Positions 33,813 to 42,354 of a stretch of DNA of 64,000 nt are shown one piece after another. How positions within the stretch are numbered: the stretch's first letter is position 1; the number at the start of each line of letters is the position of its first letter. Under the pieces are notes generated by a model. It saw only the letters and a list, made by a program, of their open reading frames with translations, did not search any database and had not been told where the DNA came from. Source of the stretch: Bacillota bacterium (GTDB taxonomy: Bacteria; Bacillota; Clostridia; Oscillospirales; Acutalibacteraceae); assembly GCA_023458755.1 (NCBI GenBank), contig JAEWYE010000020.1, positions 7,979 to 71,978 on the forward strand, in the 5' to 3' direction. Both the position numbers and the translations under genes were made by a program.

Positions 33813-34064
33813 GTGAGTAAATTACATGATTTGCCCAATATCAGCACTGTAATCGAGGCGGAACTCATTCATGCGGGCATTACCACACCGGAAATGCTGA
33901 TGGAGAACGGCAGTAAAAAAGCATTCACAAAAATCAAAAAATGCGACAAAAATGCATGTGTAAGCATGCTTTGCGCACTGGAAGGTGCGATTGAGGGAGT
34001 TCGATGGTACAATCTTCCGACAAAAACAAAAGAAGAGCTGCAGAAATTTTATAATACTTTATAG
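33813..34064 (+). CDS. Stand-alone TfoX C-terminal domain protein
   Basis: An 83-residue protein corresponding to the TfoX C-terminal (helix-hairpin-helix-like) domain: LHDLPNISTVIEAELIHAGI, then CVSMLCALEGAIEGVRWYNL and PTKTKEELQKFYNTL. Stand-alone copies occur widely in Firmicutes; no competence role is shown, and the N-terminal TfoX domain is absent. The start is GTG 33813, with AAGGGC upstream. Confidence 0.82.
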   Translation: MSKLHDLPNISTVIEAELIHAGITTPEMLMENGSKKAFTKIKKCDKNACVSMLCALEGAIEGVRWYNLPTKTKEELQKFYNTL

Positions 34065-34115
34065 AAATGTTTATACTTATAGTATGTTTACATATTTTAG
34101 AATAGTTTTCATGGG

Positions 34116-34146
34116 GCCTGCCGAATATGGCAGGCTTTCGTTTTTC
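34116..34146 (+). terminator. Terminator after the TfoX-C gene
   Basis: GCCTGCC / GGCAGGC (34116-34122 and 34129-34135) followed by TTTCGTTTTTC. Confidence 0.8.
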
Positions 34147-34178
34147 ATAATAAGGAGCTGTGCTTTTTTATTGTACTG

Positions 34179-34187
34179 TGCTATAAT
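34179..34187 (+). promoter_or_regulatory. Extended -10 promoter of rsmE
   Basis: TGCTATAAT with a poor -35, ~120 bp upstream of rsmE. Confidence 0.5.
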
Positions 34188-34308
34188 CTATCCATAATAC
34201 AGAAGTTAATCCCGAATAGTACGAAAACTCACTATCAAAGGCGGTAAGCAAAGCTGTTTTTTGACAAAATGGTTTTTCAATGCTTTTGATAAGAATGAAG
34301 GGGAACAG

Positions 34309-35037
34309 ATGCCCAGATTTTTTATAGATTCCATTCCAAGTGGAAAAACTGTACTGACCGGTGCGGACGGCAAACATATTGCGCGTTCCCTGCGCATGGT
34401 GGTTGGCGAGCCGCTTACTCTCTGCGACGGGCAGGGCACGGACTATGCGTGCGAAATCGAGAAAATCAACGGGGATGAGGTGCTGGTTCGAGTGCTTAGC
34501 TCCTGCCCGAGTATCAGTGAGCCGACCGTGCACGTTACGGTGTATCAGGGGCTGCCAAAGGCGGATAAAATGGACAGCATTGTACAGAAAGCCGTGGAAA
34601 TAGGGGCGGTTGCCGTTGTTCCGGTTATGACCGCGCGTTGTGTATCCAAACCGGATGAAAAATCCGCGCAGAAAAAAATCGAGCGCTGGCAGAAAATTTC
34701 GGAAGAAGCGGCAAAGCAGAGTGGCAGAGGAATTATCCCCCGGGTTGAGCCGCTGATGAGTTTGAAACAGGCGGCGCAGCAGGCGGTAAAAAACAGCCGT
34801 GTACTTCTGTTTTATGAGGGCGGGGGCGAAAGCCTTTCCAAGCTGATTTCCCGGGAAAACACAGATAAAGAAATTTCGATTTTTATCGGGCCGGAGGGCG
34901 GATTTGAGCCAGAGGAAGTGGAGCTGATTGTTTCGCTGGGCGGTAAAACCGCAACACTGGGCACCCGTATCCTGCGTACCGAAACCGCGCCGATCGCCGC
35001 AATTGCGGCTATTATGCTGGCAAGCGGGAACATGTGA
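34309..35037 (+). CDS. rsmE: 16S rRNA (uracil(1498)-N3)-methyltransferase RsmE
   Basis: A 242-residue SPOUT-class enzyme methylating U1498 of 16S rRNA. The N-terminal PUA-like part begins MPRFFIDSIPSG and includes GKHIARSLRMVVGEPLTLCD. The C-terminal knot has VVPVMTARCV, EEAAKQSGRGIIPRVE, IFIGPEGGFEPEEVELI and LGTRILRTETAPIAA. ATG 34309 follows AAGGGGAACAG. It is followed 10 nt later by an SDR gene and is probably co-transcribed with it. Confidence 0.93.
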   Translation: MPRFFIDSIPSGKTVLTGADGKHIARSLRMVVGEPLTLCDGQGTDYACEIEKINGDEVLVRVLSSCPSISEPTVHVTVYQGLPKADKMDSIVQKAVEIGAVAVVPVMTARCVSKPDEKSAQKKIERWQKISEEAAKQSGRGIIPRVEPLMSLKQAAQQAVKNSRVLLFYEGGGESLSKLISRENTDKEISIFIGPEGGFEPEEVELIVSLGGKTATLGTRILRTETAPIAAIAAIMLASGNM

Positions 35038-35047
35038 GGGAAAAAGA

Positions 35048-35788
35048 ATGAGCAGAACTGTATTGATTACTGGCTCGTCACGAGGAATCGGCAGAGAGAT
35101 TGCACGTGCATTTGCACAAAACGGTGACAAAATCGCGGTCAATTATTTTCGCCATAAAGAACAGGCTGCCGAACTTGTGCGGGAAATCCGTCAAACATAT
35201 CCGAACAGTTCCGCTTTGGCGGTACGTGCGGATGTCTGCGACCAGTTGCAGGTAAGAATCATGTTTGAGCAGGTGAAAGCACAGCTTGGGACGGTGGAAG
35301 TATTGGTAAACAATGCCGGTATTGCGCAGCAGAAGCTGTTTACCGATATTACCGAGCGGGACTGGGACAACATGTTTAACGTGGACGTAAAGGGCGTATT
35401 CCACTGCTGCCAGTGCGCGCTCCCGGATATGATACACCGCAAAGAGGGAAAAATCATCAACATTTCTTCCATGTGGGGGCAGGTGGGTGCATCCTGTGAG
35501 GTGCATTATTCCGCGGCAAAAGCAGCGGTAATCGGGCTGACACAGGCGCTTGCAAAAGAGGTCGGCCCCTCCCATATTCAGGTAAACTGTATTGCCCCCG
35601 GGGTGATTGATACGGAAATGAACGGCCATTTGGATGCGCAGACGATGGAGGAATTAAAGAAAGAAACGCCTCTCGGTGTAATCGGAACTCCAAAAGATAT
35701 TGCCGAAGCAGCGTTGTTTTTGGCATCGGACAAAGCAGATTTTATTACCGGTCAGGTGCTCGGTGTAAATGGGGGCATGATTATCTAG
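35048..35788 (+). CDS. SDR-family oxidoreductase, FabG-like
   Basis: A 246-residue short-chain dehydrogenase. The cofactor motif TGSSRGIGREIA (residues 8-19), NNAG (~87-90) and the catalytic Ser-Tyr-Lys set (ISSMWGQVG; HYSAAKAA) are all present, and the C-terminus is GQVLGVNGGMII. It resembles 3-oxoacyl-ACP reductase, but it is not in a fab cluster, and FabG-like SDRs have varied substrates; NADPH preference is suggested by SSRG in the loop. The ATG at 35048 is preceded by GAGGGAAAAAG. Confidence 0.85.
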   Translation: MSRTVLITGSSRGIGREIARAFAQNGDKIAVNYFRHKEQAAELVREIRQTYPNSSALAVRADVCDQLQVRIMFEQVKAQLGTVEVLVNNAGIAQQKLFTDITERDWDNMFNVDVKGVFHCCQCALPDMIHRKEGKIINISSMWGQVGASCEVHYSAAKAAVIGLTQALAKEVGPSHIQVNCIAPGVIDTEMNGHLDAQTMEELKKETPLGVIGTPKDIAEAALFLASDKADFITGQVLGVNGGMII

Positions 35789-35824
35789 CGTATAAAGACT
35801 CAAAAATAATGACAACAAATAAAA

Positions 35825-35863
35825 CGAACCGCTTATCTGCAAGAATTACAGATAAGCGGTTCG
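35825..35863. terminator. Bidirectional terminator, SDR gene / glyQS
   Basis: A perfect 15-bp inverted repeat (35825-35839 with 35849-35863), loop CAAGAATTA, between convergent genes; TAGTTTT on the plus side and TTTTATTTGTTG on the minus side. Confidence 0.85.
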
Positions 35864-35926
35864 TAGTTTTAAGAATCTAATGTAGAAAACGCGTAGCGTG
35901 TGCGTGCAGGCTCAGCCTGCCAGTCT

Positions 35927-37300
35927 TCAAAATTCGATTTTCTTGGAGATATACTCAACCAAATCGGCAATTGCGACGCGTTCCTGACTCATGGTGTCAC
36001 GGTCACGCACGGTTACGCAGCCGTCAGTCTCACTGTCAAAATCATAGGTAATGCAGAACGGCGTACCGATTTCATCCTGTCTGCGGTAACGTTTGCCGAT
36101 GGAGCCCGATTCATCGTATTCCGCCATAAAGTGCTTGGTGAGCTGTGTGTAAACTTCCTGCGCTTTTTCGCCCAGCTTTTTGGAAAGCGGGAGTACGGCG
36201 GCTTTATAAGGTGCAAGCGCGGGGTGAAGGCGCATGACCACGCGGGTGTCATTTTCGCCAACCTGCTCTTCATCATATGCGTCGCACAGGAATGCAAGCG
36301 TAACACGGTCTGCGCCGAGGGAAGGCTCTACCACGTAAGGCAGATAACGCTCATTTGCTTCCTGATCGAAGTATTCCAGGCTCTTGCCGGAGTGATCCTG
36401 ATGCTGTTTTAAGTCATAATTGGTTCGGTCAGCAATACCCCAAAGTTCGCCCCAGCCGAACGGGAACAGGAATTCGATGTCGGTTGTTGCTTTGGAGTAG
36501 AAGGAAAGTTCCTCTTTCTCATGATCGCGCAGACGGATGTTTTCCTCTTTTAAGCCTAAGCCGAGCAGCCAGTTCTTGCAGAAATCTTTCCAGTAATAGA
36601 ACCAGTCAAGGTCGGTGTCGGGTTTGCAGAAAAATTCCAGCTCCATCTGCTCAAATTCACGGATGCGGAAAATGAAGTTGCCCGGCGTAATTTCATTGCG
36701 GAAGGATTTGCCCACCTGAGCCACGCCGAACGGGATTTTGCGGCGGGTGGTGCGCTGAATGTTCGCAAAGTTGACGAAAATACCCTGAGCGGTTTCCGGT
36801 CTTAAATAAATCTCATTTTTGGCGTCTTCTGTTACACCCTGAAAGGTTTTAAACATCAGGTTGAATTTGCGGATATCGGTAAAGTTTGTGGAACCGCAGT
36901 CCGGGCATTGAATATTGTGCTCTTTAATGTATTCGGACATCTGCTCAAAGGTCATGCCGTTTGCGTCGCCGCCCGCGTCTTCAATCAGCTTGTCCGCGCG
37001 GTGACGTGTGTGGCAGTCGCGGCAGTCCATAAGCGGGTCGGAAAAACCGCCCACATGGCCGGACGCGACCCAAACCTGTGGGTTCATTAAAATCGCGGTA
37101 TCCAAACCGACGTTATAAGGGCTTTCCTGCACAAATTTTTTCATCCAGGCGCGCTTTACATTGTTCTTGAATTCCACGCCGAGCGGGCCGTAATCCCACG
37201 CATTCGAAAGTCCCCCGTAAATCTCGGAACCGGAATACACAAAGCCTCGATTTTTGCACAGTGCAACAATTTTGTCCATGGTTTTTTCGCTAGCTAACAT
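35927..37300 (-). CDS. glyQS: Glycyl-tRNA synthetase, single-chain (alpha2) type
   Basis: A 457-residue class II synthetase of the eukaryote/archaea-like homodimeric form, not the tetrameric GlyQ+GlyS form. It begins MDKIVALCKNRGFVYSGSEI and has a zinc-binding cluster (CRDCHTRHRAD; CPDCGS), motif 2 around FRNEITPGNFIFRIREFEQM and motif 3 SLGADRVTLAFLCDAYDE, then the anticodon-binding domain (LHPALAPYKAAVLPLSK). GGAGGAAAG lies 5 nt before ATG 37300. It is 42 bp downstream of gtrA, so read-through is possible. No T-box is seen between them. Confidence 0.95.
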   Translation of the reverse strand: MLASEKTMDKIVALCKNRGFVYSGSEIYGGLSNAWDYGPLGVEFKNNVKRAWMKKFVQESPYNVGLDTAILMNPQVWVASGHVGGFSDPLMDCRDCHTRHRADKLIEDAGGDANGMTFEQMSEYIKEHNIQCPDCGSTNFTDIRKFNLMFKTFQGVTEDAKNEIYLRPETAQGIFVNFANIQRTTRRKIPFGVAQVGKSFRNEITPGNFIFRIREFEQMELEFFCKPDTDLDWFYYWKDFCKNWLLGLGLKEENIRLRDHEKEELSFYSKATTDIEFLFPFGWGELWGIADRTNYDLKQHQDHSGKSLEYFDQEANERYLPYVVEPSLGADRVTLAFLCDAYDEEQVGENDTRVVMRLHPALAPYKAAVLPLSKKLGEKAQEVYTQLTKHFMAEYDESGSIGKRYRRQDEIGTPFCITYDFDSETDGCVTVRDRDTMSQERVAIADLVEYISKKIEF

Positions 37301-37342
37301 AGTTCTTTCCTCCATAATCAGGGCGCTGGCTGCGCTCCATTA

Positions 37343-37762
37343 TTATTTTTTCTTGAATATAATTAATTTACTCAATACATAGTTAATGATCACAACGATT
37401 ACATTCATGAGGATTTTGGATACCCACTCATTGACATGCAAGATACCAACAAGCAACCATATGCCCAAGTCATCCACACCCAGCGACAGTAGTCTTGCAA
37501 CAAGGAATGTAACCAACTCGCGCCATAAAAGAGTCGATTCAAAGCTTTTACTTTTAAACACATAAAGCTTGTTTGTGATAAAAGCAAAAATTACGGCGAT
37601 TACCCATGCGACCGTATTTGCGATAACCTCATTCCAGTGAAGATGGTCATAACAAAATACAAATACTGCAATGTTGATTACCGTCGTGAGAACGCCGAAA
37701 ATAACATAGGAAACTGTTTCGGGATTTACAAGCCTTTTCCATAGTTTGCGCAGTTTGTCCAT
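37343..37762 (-). CDS. GtrA-family membrane protein
   Basis: A 139-residue protein with four TM helices (about residues 19-40, 45-68, 85-105, 110-135), typical of GtrA/DPMS3 proteins: VSYVIFGVLTTVINIAVFVF, VAWVIAVIFAFITNKLYVFK. Relatives are thought to move undecaprenyl-linked sugars or partner with glycosyltransferases in wall polymer modification. No glycosyltransferase is adjacent. AAGGGATG precedes ATG 37762. Confidence 0.88.
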   Translation of the reverse strand: MDKLRKLWKRLVNPETVSYVIFGVLTTVINIAVFVFCYDHLHWNEVIANTVAWVIAVIFAFITNKLYVFKSKSFESTLLWRELVTFLVARLLSLGVDDLGIWLLVGILHVNEWVSKILMNVIVVIINYVLSKLIIFKKK

Positions 37763-37890
37763 TTATTCATCCCTTTGATTTTGATACTTTACTAGTTTAA
37801 CATTATGAGGTTATTCTTTCAAGAAAAAAGTATGAATTATTCAAGAAAAATAGGTGAAGAAAGCATGAAACTGATCATTTTTGAAGAACG

Positions 37891-37920
37891 TTGACAACGG
37901 AGATCGTTTTGGGATACTAT
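37891..37920 (+). promoter_or_regulatory. Promoter of the GNAT gene
   Basis: TTGACA (37891-37896), an 18-bp spacer and TACTAT (37915-37920). The leader is ~125 nt. Confidence 0.6.
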
Positions 37921-38054
37921 TAAGTAAAAGGAAATTTGAAATTCCGGGCAAACCGCGGTTGCTAGGAACTGATGGAACGGTGGAAATCTTAAAAAATCAA
38001 CCAACCATTAACCACGGGGATTTTCTGAAGATTTCGTATAAATGGAGAATACGT

Positions 38055-38507
38055 ATGAAACTTGTATACACCAACGGAACAAATCCTGATTTTGTAATGC
38101 TCTGCGGTCAACTGGATGAATATCTGTTTGAGCTTGTAGGCGGAGAAAAGCAGAGAAAGCAATACTCGCCGTACAATACCCTTGAGGATATTCATGATGT
38201 AGTTCTTGCTTATGAGAATGACCGTCCTGTTGCCTGCGCGAGCTTCAAATTTCATGATACGGGCACCGCGGAGGTAAAACGCGTGTTTCTTCGGGAAGAA
38301 TACCGGGGTAAGGGATTGTCGAAGCAGCTTATGACCGAGTTGGAGAATCAGGCGAAAAAGAAGGGACATTCCAAGTTGATACTGGAAACGGGAGAACAGT
38401 TACCGGCGGCAATAGCATTTTATAAAAAAATAGGTTACTCTGTCATTGCAAACTACGGACAGTACCAAAACATGAAAGAATCCGTTTGTATGCAAAAAGA
38501 TATTTAA
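38055..38507 (+). CDS. GNAT-family N-acetyltransferase
   Basis: A 150-residue GNAT enzyme with the acetyl-CoA loop EEYRGKGLSKQLMTELENQA and the C-terminal IAFYKKIGYSVIANYGQY. The substrate is unknown. ATG 38055 has GGAG upstream and coincides with the start of homology, although the frame is open for 58 more codons upstream. It stands in its own transcription unit. Confidence 0.85.
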   Translation: MKLVYTNGTNPDFVMLCGQLDEYLFELVGGEKQRKQYSPYNTLEDIHDVVLAYENDRPVACASFKFHDTGTAEVKRVFLREEYRGKGLSKQLMTELENQAKKKGHSKLILETGEQLPAAIAFYKKIGYSVIANYGQYQNMKESVCMQKDI

Positions 38508-38541
38508 TGCCATTGGAAATAAAGCCGGAACACAGAAAAGT

Positions 38542-38739
38542 CTGAGAGAGCTCCTCATGTAGGCACGCGGCTCGGTATCTGCTTTTGATAAGCGGCATGA
38601 TGCGGGTAAGCGAACTGCTTGAGCAGGAAGAGTATCTTATTACGGAACTCCTGTTTTGCGCGAGTTCTTAATATCGGAGCAAATGGCAAGGTCCATTTGG
38701 CATGATGATGAAAGAAAAAGAGAGGCAGACAGCCAATGA
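38542..38739 (+). pseudogene. Possible gene remnant upstream of coaB
   Basis: This frame reads as protein-like sequence (ARGSVSAFDKRHDAG, then SYYGTPVLREFLISEQMARS) interrupted by TAG at 38560 and TGA at 38620, and its final stop overlaps the coaB start (CAATGA). Overlap of that kind is typical of a former operon partner. I cannot name the family, and chance open sequence is possible. Confidence 0.3.
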
Positions 38740-39515
38740 AAATAATTGTGACAGCGGGTGGAACCAGTGAGCCGATTGATCAAGTGCGTTCCATTTCGAA
38801 TCATGCAACGGGAAGGCTCGGCAGTATGATTGCGAATGAATTTCTTTCGCACATGAGGGCGGATGACCGCCTCTATTATCTATGCGGGGAACACGCGGTT
38901 CTGCCGGACAGCGGCAGTGAGAATTTGGTTATCCTTCCGATAAGCAGCACCAACGATCTGCTCCAAAAAGCGGAAGAGCTGCTGAAAGAGCATACCATTG
39001 ATGTCTTTGTCCACTCCATGGCAGTCAGTGATTATACGGTTAAGCAGATTACCTCGCTGACCGATGTTTCGAATTTTTTGTTTCGTCAAAAGGACTTGAT
39101 TGCGCAGGCAGGTACACCGGAGAATTTGCAGGACTTGATCCAGCAGGCAATAAAAGAGAGCATGCTGAAAAACGATCGGAAGCTGTCTTCCGCTATTCAA
39201 AATCCGCTGTTGCTGTTGGAAAAAACGCCCAAAATAATCGGTGCTGTTAAAAAAATCAGCCCGCATACCAAATTGGTCGGATTTAAGCTGTTGTGTAATG
39301 TTTCAAAAGAAGAACTCATTGATACCGCGCTACAACTGCTCAACCGAAATGACTGTGAATATGTGTTTGCGAATGATTTAAAGGATATTAGCGGAAACAG
39401 GCACAACGGGTATCTGGTTGCCCACGACGGCTCCGCGGTATTTTTGCAGGGTAAACAACAAATCGCGCAGGCAATTGTGGAAAATATTTTGAATACGATT
39501 GAGGTAAAGATATGA
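38736..39515 (+). CDS. coaB: Phosphopantothenate--cysteine ligase
   Basis: A 259-residue stand-alone CoaB. It begins with the nucleotide/phosphate-binding motif VTAGGTSEPIDQVRSISNHA and GRLGSMIAN, has the substrate loop HSMAVSDYTV, KTPKIIGAVKKISPHTKLVG and the conserved VFANDLKDI. It condenses 4'-phosphopantothenate with cysteine. In most bacteria CoaB is fused to CoaC; here the two are separate genes overlapping by 4 nt, as in streptococci and enterococci, whose CoaB uses ATP or CTP differently from the fused type. AGAGAGGC precedes ATG 38736. Confidence 0.9.
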   Translation: MKIIVTAGGTSEPIDQVRSISNHATGRLGSMIANEFLSHMRADDRLYYLCGEHAVLPDSGSENLVILPISSTNDLLQKAEELLKEHTIDVFVHSMAVSDYTVKQITSLTDVSNFLFRQKDLIAQAGTPENLQDLIQQAIKESMLKNDRKLSSAIQNPLLLLEKTPKIIGAVKKISPHTKLVGFKLLCNVSKEELIDTALQLLNRNDCEYVFANDLKDISGNRHNGYLVAHDGSAVFLQGKQQIAQAIVENILNTIEVKI

Positions 39516-40051
39516 AACGAATATTACTGGGTGTTTGCGGCGGAATCGCGGCATATAAGGCGGCAGATATCGCCCATTCCCTTTATAAAACAGGTTTTTC
39601 GGTTGATGTTATCATGACAGAAAATGCGGCGAAGTTTATCACTCCTCTTACGTTTCGCACGCTGACGCAAAACAAAGTATATACCGATATGTTTGACGAG
39701 CATTTTGAATCGGATGTGAAGCATATTTCCCTGGCAAACCGAGCGGACCTTGTACTGATTGCACCGGCAACCGCCAATTTTATCGGCAAGCTTGCGAACG
39801 GAATCGGTGATGATATGCTGTCTACGGTGATGCTTGCGGTAAGGAATAAGCCGGTCTTAATTGCTCCCGCAATGAACACCAATATGCTGGAAAATCCGAT
39901 TGTGAAGGACAATATGGAAAAATTAGAGCAATACGGTTATCATATTTTGGAAACGAAAGAAAGCTTACTCGCCTGCGGTGATTATGGAAAAGGTGCGCTT
40001 GCGGATGTGGATACCATACTAAAAGAGGTTGAGAAATATGCCGGAGAATAA
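39512..40051 (+). CDS. coaC: Phosphopantothenoylcysteine decarboxylase
   Basis: A 179-residue flavoprotein of the HFCD family, second in the split CoaBC pair. Motifs: LGVCGGIAAYKAADIAHSL, the active-site His region HISLANRADLVLIAPATANF, then the substrate-binding PAMNTNMLENP and a cysteine in the lid (LACGDYGKGALAD). It decarboxylates PPC to 4'-phosphopantetheine. The start ATG overlaps the coaB stop. The downstream peptidase gene overlaps its end by 14 nt. Confidence 0.92.
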   Translation: MKRILLGVCGGIAAYKAADIAHSLYKTGFSVDVIMTENAAKFITPLTFRTLTQNKVYTDMFDEHFESDVKHISLANRADLVLIAPATANFIGKLANGIGDDMLSTVMLAVRNKPVLIAPAMNTNMLENPIVKDNMEKLEQYGYHILETKESLLACGDYGKGALADVDTILKEVEKYAGE

Positions 40052-41024
40052 ATTAAAGCAGCTTTCCATTACACAAATGCCGGATTTTTTATTTGGAAAT
40101 GAACAGAATGCGGAAGCCGCAACCGGCTGTACGGTTATCATTTGCCCCAACGGTGCGGTAACTGGCGTTGATGTTCGCGGCGGCTCTCCCGGAACAAGGG
40201 ACACGGATTCCTTGAACCCGATTAATAATCGCAACGCGGTTCACGCGGTGGTACTTGCGGGCGGCAGCTCTTTTGGATTGGAATCCTGCGAAGGGGTTAT
40301 GCAGTATCTGGAGCAGAAAAATATCGGGCGTGATGTGGAAAGAACTGTGGTGCCCAATGTATGCGGGGCAATTTTATTTGATTTAAAATGCGGGGATTGC
40401 CGTGTGCGCCCGGATAAAGCGATGGGTTTTCAAGCCTGTGAACACGCCTTTGCAGAAGAAGCTTTTCAAAATGGAAATTATGGTGCCGGCACTGGTGCTA
40501 CGGTTGGAAAGTCAGCCGGCCTTTCTTATGCGATGAAGGGCGGACTTGGCAGCTGCCTGTTTCAGTATGATGATTTACTGGTCGGCGCGGTGGCTGCGGT
40601 CAACTGTGTGGGTGATGTTATCGATACAAGAACGGGTGAAACGCTTGCCGGAGCGTTTCGGGATCACCAGTTTTTTTCTTCCGCGGATTACATGCTGAAA
40701 CACTATACGGATGAGAAAGATTTTTTCAGTTCCAATACGGTAATCGGAGCTCTTGTTACCAACGCATGCCTAAATAAAAATCAGGCGACAAAGCTGGCGG
40801 GAATCGGGCAGGACAGTATTGCGCGGGCAATTTCCCCTGCACATTCCATTTTCGACGGCGATACCGTCTTTGCCATGAGCTGCGGTGATATATACGCAAA
40901 TCTGGACGCGGTGGGAATTTTGGCATCAAAAGCCATGGAAGCGGCAATTGCAAACAGTATTGTGACCGCGAAAAGCGCGTATGGATATCGGTCTTACCGT
41001 GAAATTCAAAAGAAGATAAAATGA
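40038..41024 (+). CDS. P1 (S58/DmpA) family N-terminal nucleophile peptidase
   Basis: A 328-residue self-processing aminopeptidase-like protein. Family features: GSPGTRDTDSL, VHAVVLAGGSSFGLESCEGV, GNYGAGTGATVGKSAGL and the predicted autocleavage region NTVIGALVTNACLNK, where Thr would become the new N-terminus. Relatives hydrolyse N-terminal D- or beta-amino acids. Linkage to coaBC raises the idea of beta-alanine or pantothenate-related peptide substrates, but this is a guess. ATG 40038 sits ~10 nt after AGAGG; TTG 40029 is an alternative. Confidence 0.85.
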   Translation: MPENKLKQLSITQMPDFLFGNEQNAEAATGCTVIICPNGAVTGVDVRGGSPGTRDTDSLNPINNRNAVHAVVLAGGSSFGLESCEGVMQYLEQKNIGRDVERTVVPNVCGAILFDLKCGDCRVRPDKAMGFQACEHAFAEEAFQNGNYGAGTGATVGKSAGLSYAMKGGLGSCLFQYDDLLVGAVAAVNCVGDVIDTRTGETLAGAFRDHQFFSSADYMLKHYTDEKDFFSSNTVIGALVTNACLNKNQATKLAGIGQDSIARAISPAHSIFDGDTVFAMSCGDIYANLDAVGILASKAMEAAIANSIVTAKSAYGYRSYREIQKKIK

Positions 41025-41067
41025 AGGTGTGCGGAATAAACCTTCTCGGCTTATTTCTAATATGAAA

Positions 41068-41083
41068 ACATATTATTTAAGTA
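41068..41083. promoter_or_regulatory. Operator-like direct repeat, left copy
   Basis: ACATATTATTTAAGTA, just upstream of the -35 of the transsulfuration operon; it differs by one base from the right copy 61 bp away. Confidence 0.55.
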
Positions 41084-41090
41084 GAATATG

Positions 41091-41119
41091 TTGACAATGA
41101 TTTTGTATGGTGTTATAAT
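41091..41119 (+). promoter_or_regulatory. Consensus promoter of the transsulfuration operon
   Basis: Exact TTGACA (41091-41096), a 17-bp spacer and exact TATAAT (41114-41119). Such a strong promoter flanked by repeats suggests that it is held down by a repressor. Confidence 0.9.
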
Positions 41120-41128
41120 ACCCATATA

Positions 41129-41144
41129 ACATATTATTTTAGTA
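41129..41144. promoter_or_regulatory. Operator-like direct repeat, right copy
   Basis: ACATATTATTTTAGTA, within the first ~20 transcribed bases; 15 of 16 bases match the left copy. Together they bracket the promoter. Confidence 0.55.
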
Positions 41145-41190
41145 TGAATACTATGGATTAAAATATCATGGAAATAAGGAGCATTGCAGT

Positions 41191-42351
41191 ATGAGTAATT
41201 ACAGCAATATAGATTCAAAACTGATTCATGGCGGAATAGACGGGGATGCGGCTACCGGTGCTGTAAATATACCGATTTTTCAAACATCCACTTATAGGCA
41301 GGAAGGACTCGGAAAAAATAAGGGCTATGAGTATTCCAGAACCGGAAACCCCACCAGAGAGGCGCTGGAGAGTTTAATCGCAGATTTGGAGGGCGGAGTT
41401 GCGGGTTTTGCCTTCGCGTCGGGAATGGCGGCAACCACAGCGGTACTCAGTCTGTTTCATACCGGCGATAAAATCATTATTTCAAGCAATGTGTATGGCG
41501 GAACGTTCCGTGTGCTGGACAAAGTTTTTAATCATTTTGGCATCACTTATGAAATCGGGGATACCACCGATTTGGAGCTTTTAGATAAAAGCATAACCAA
41601 TGAGGTAAAGGCGGTTTTCATTGAAAGTCCGGCAAACCCGATTTTGACGGTTACCGACATTGCGGGCGTAGCCGCAGTCGCCAAAAAGCACGGAATTTTA
41701 ACCATTGTGGATAATACCTTTATGACACCGTATTTACAGCGCCCAATACAGCTCGGTGCCGATATTGTTGTTCACAGCGCCACCAAATACCTGGGTGGGC
41801 ACAGCGATTTGGTTGCAGGACTTGCGGTGGTAAACAGCAAAGAGCTGGCGGACAAAATCGCGTTTATCCAAAATTCAACCGGTGGAGTTTTGCCGGCGTT
41901 CGACAGTTTCCTGCTTATTCGCGGCATCAAAACCCTTGGGGTAAGAATGGATCGGCACATAGAGAACGCAGCGTTTCTTGCAGAACAGCTGAAAACCAAT
42001 CGCGCTGTAAAAGCAATTTATTATCCCGGCTTAAAAGACAGCCAAGGTTATGAAATTAACCAAAAACAGGCGAGCGGCGCGGGCGGAATGCTTTCCTTCG
42101 AGCTTGCTGAAAACTATAATATCCATACGTTTTTCGAGTCACTCAAATTCATTTCATTGGCAGAGAGCCTAGGCGGCGTGGAATCTCTCATCTGTCATCC
42201 GTCCAGTATGACGCACGCTTCCATTCCGTATGAAATACGGCAAAAAGTTGGTATTGTTGACAACTTGATTCGGCTCTCAGTTGGAATTGAAAATAAAAAT
42301 GATATTCTGGCTGATTTAGAACAGGCATTTTTGAAGAGTTTTGAGGGATAA
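41191..42351 (+). CDS. Trans-sulfuration enzyme, cystathionine gamma-lyase/synthase family (MccB-like)
   Basis: A 386-residue PLP enzyme of the Cys/Met metabolism family. The PLP lysine is in HSATKYLGGHSDLVAG (residues ~192-207), and GYEYSRTGNPTREALE, AFASGMAATTAV and IVDNTFMTPYLQRP are family motifs. Sequence alone does not separate gamma-synthase, beta-lyase and gamma-lyase. The adjacent MccA-like gene 3 nt downstream suggests reverse transsulfuration (methionine-derived homocysteine to cysteine) with this as the gamma-lyase. ATG 41191 has AAGGAG upstream. Confidence 0.85.
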   Translation: MSNYSNIDSKLIHGGIDGDAATGAVNIPIFQTSTYRQEGLGKNKGYEYSRTGNPTREALESLIADLEGGVAGFAFASGMAATTAVLSLFHTGDKIIISSNVYGGTFRVLDKVFNHFGITYEIGDTTDLELLDKSITNEVKAVFIESPANPILTVTDIAGVAAVAKKHGILTIVDNTFMTPYLQRPIQLGADIVVHSATKYLGGHSDLVAGLAVVNSKELADKIAFIQNSTGGVLPAFDSFLLIRGIKTLGVRMDRHIENAAFLAEQLKTNRAVKAIYYPGLKDSQGYEINQKQASGAGGMLSFELAENYNIHTFFESLKFISLAESLGGVESLICHPSSMTHASIPYEIRQKVGIVDNLIRLSVGIENKNDILADLEQAFLKSFEG

Positions 42352-42354
42352 AAA

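Noticed and set aside
34168..35142. A 324-codon minus-strand ORF
   Set aside because: Antisense to rsmE and the start of the SDR gene, both of which carry full family signatures.
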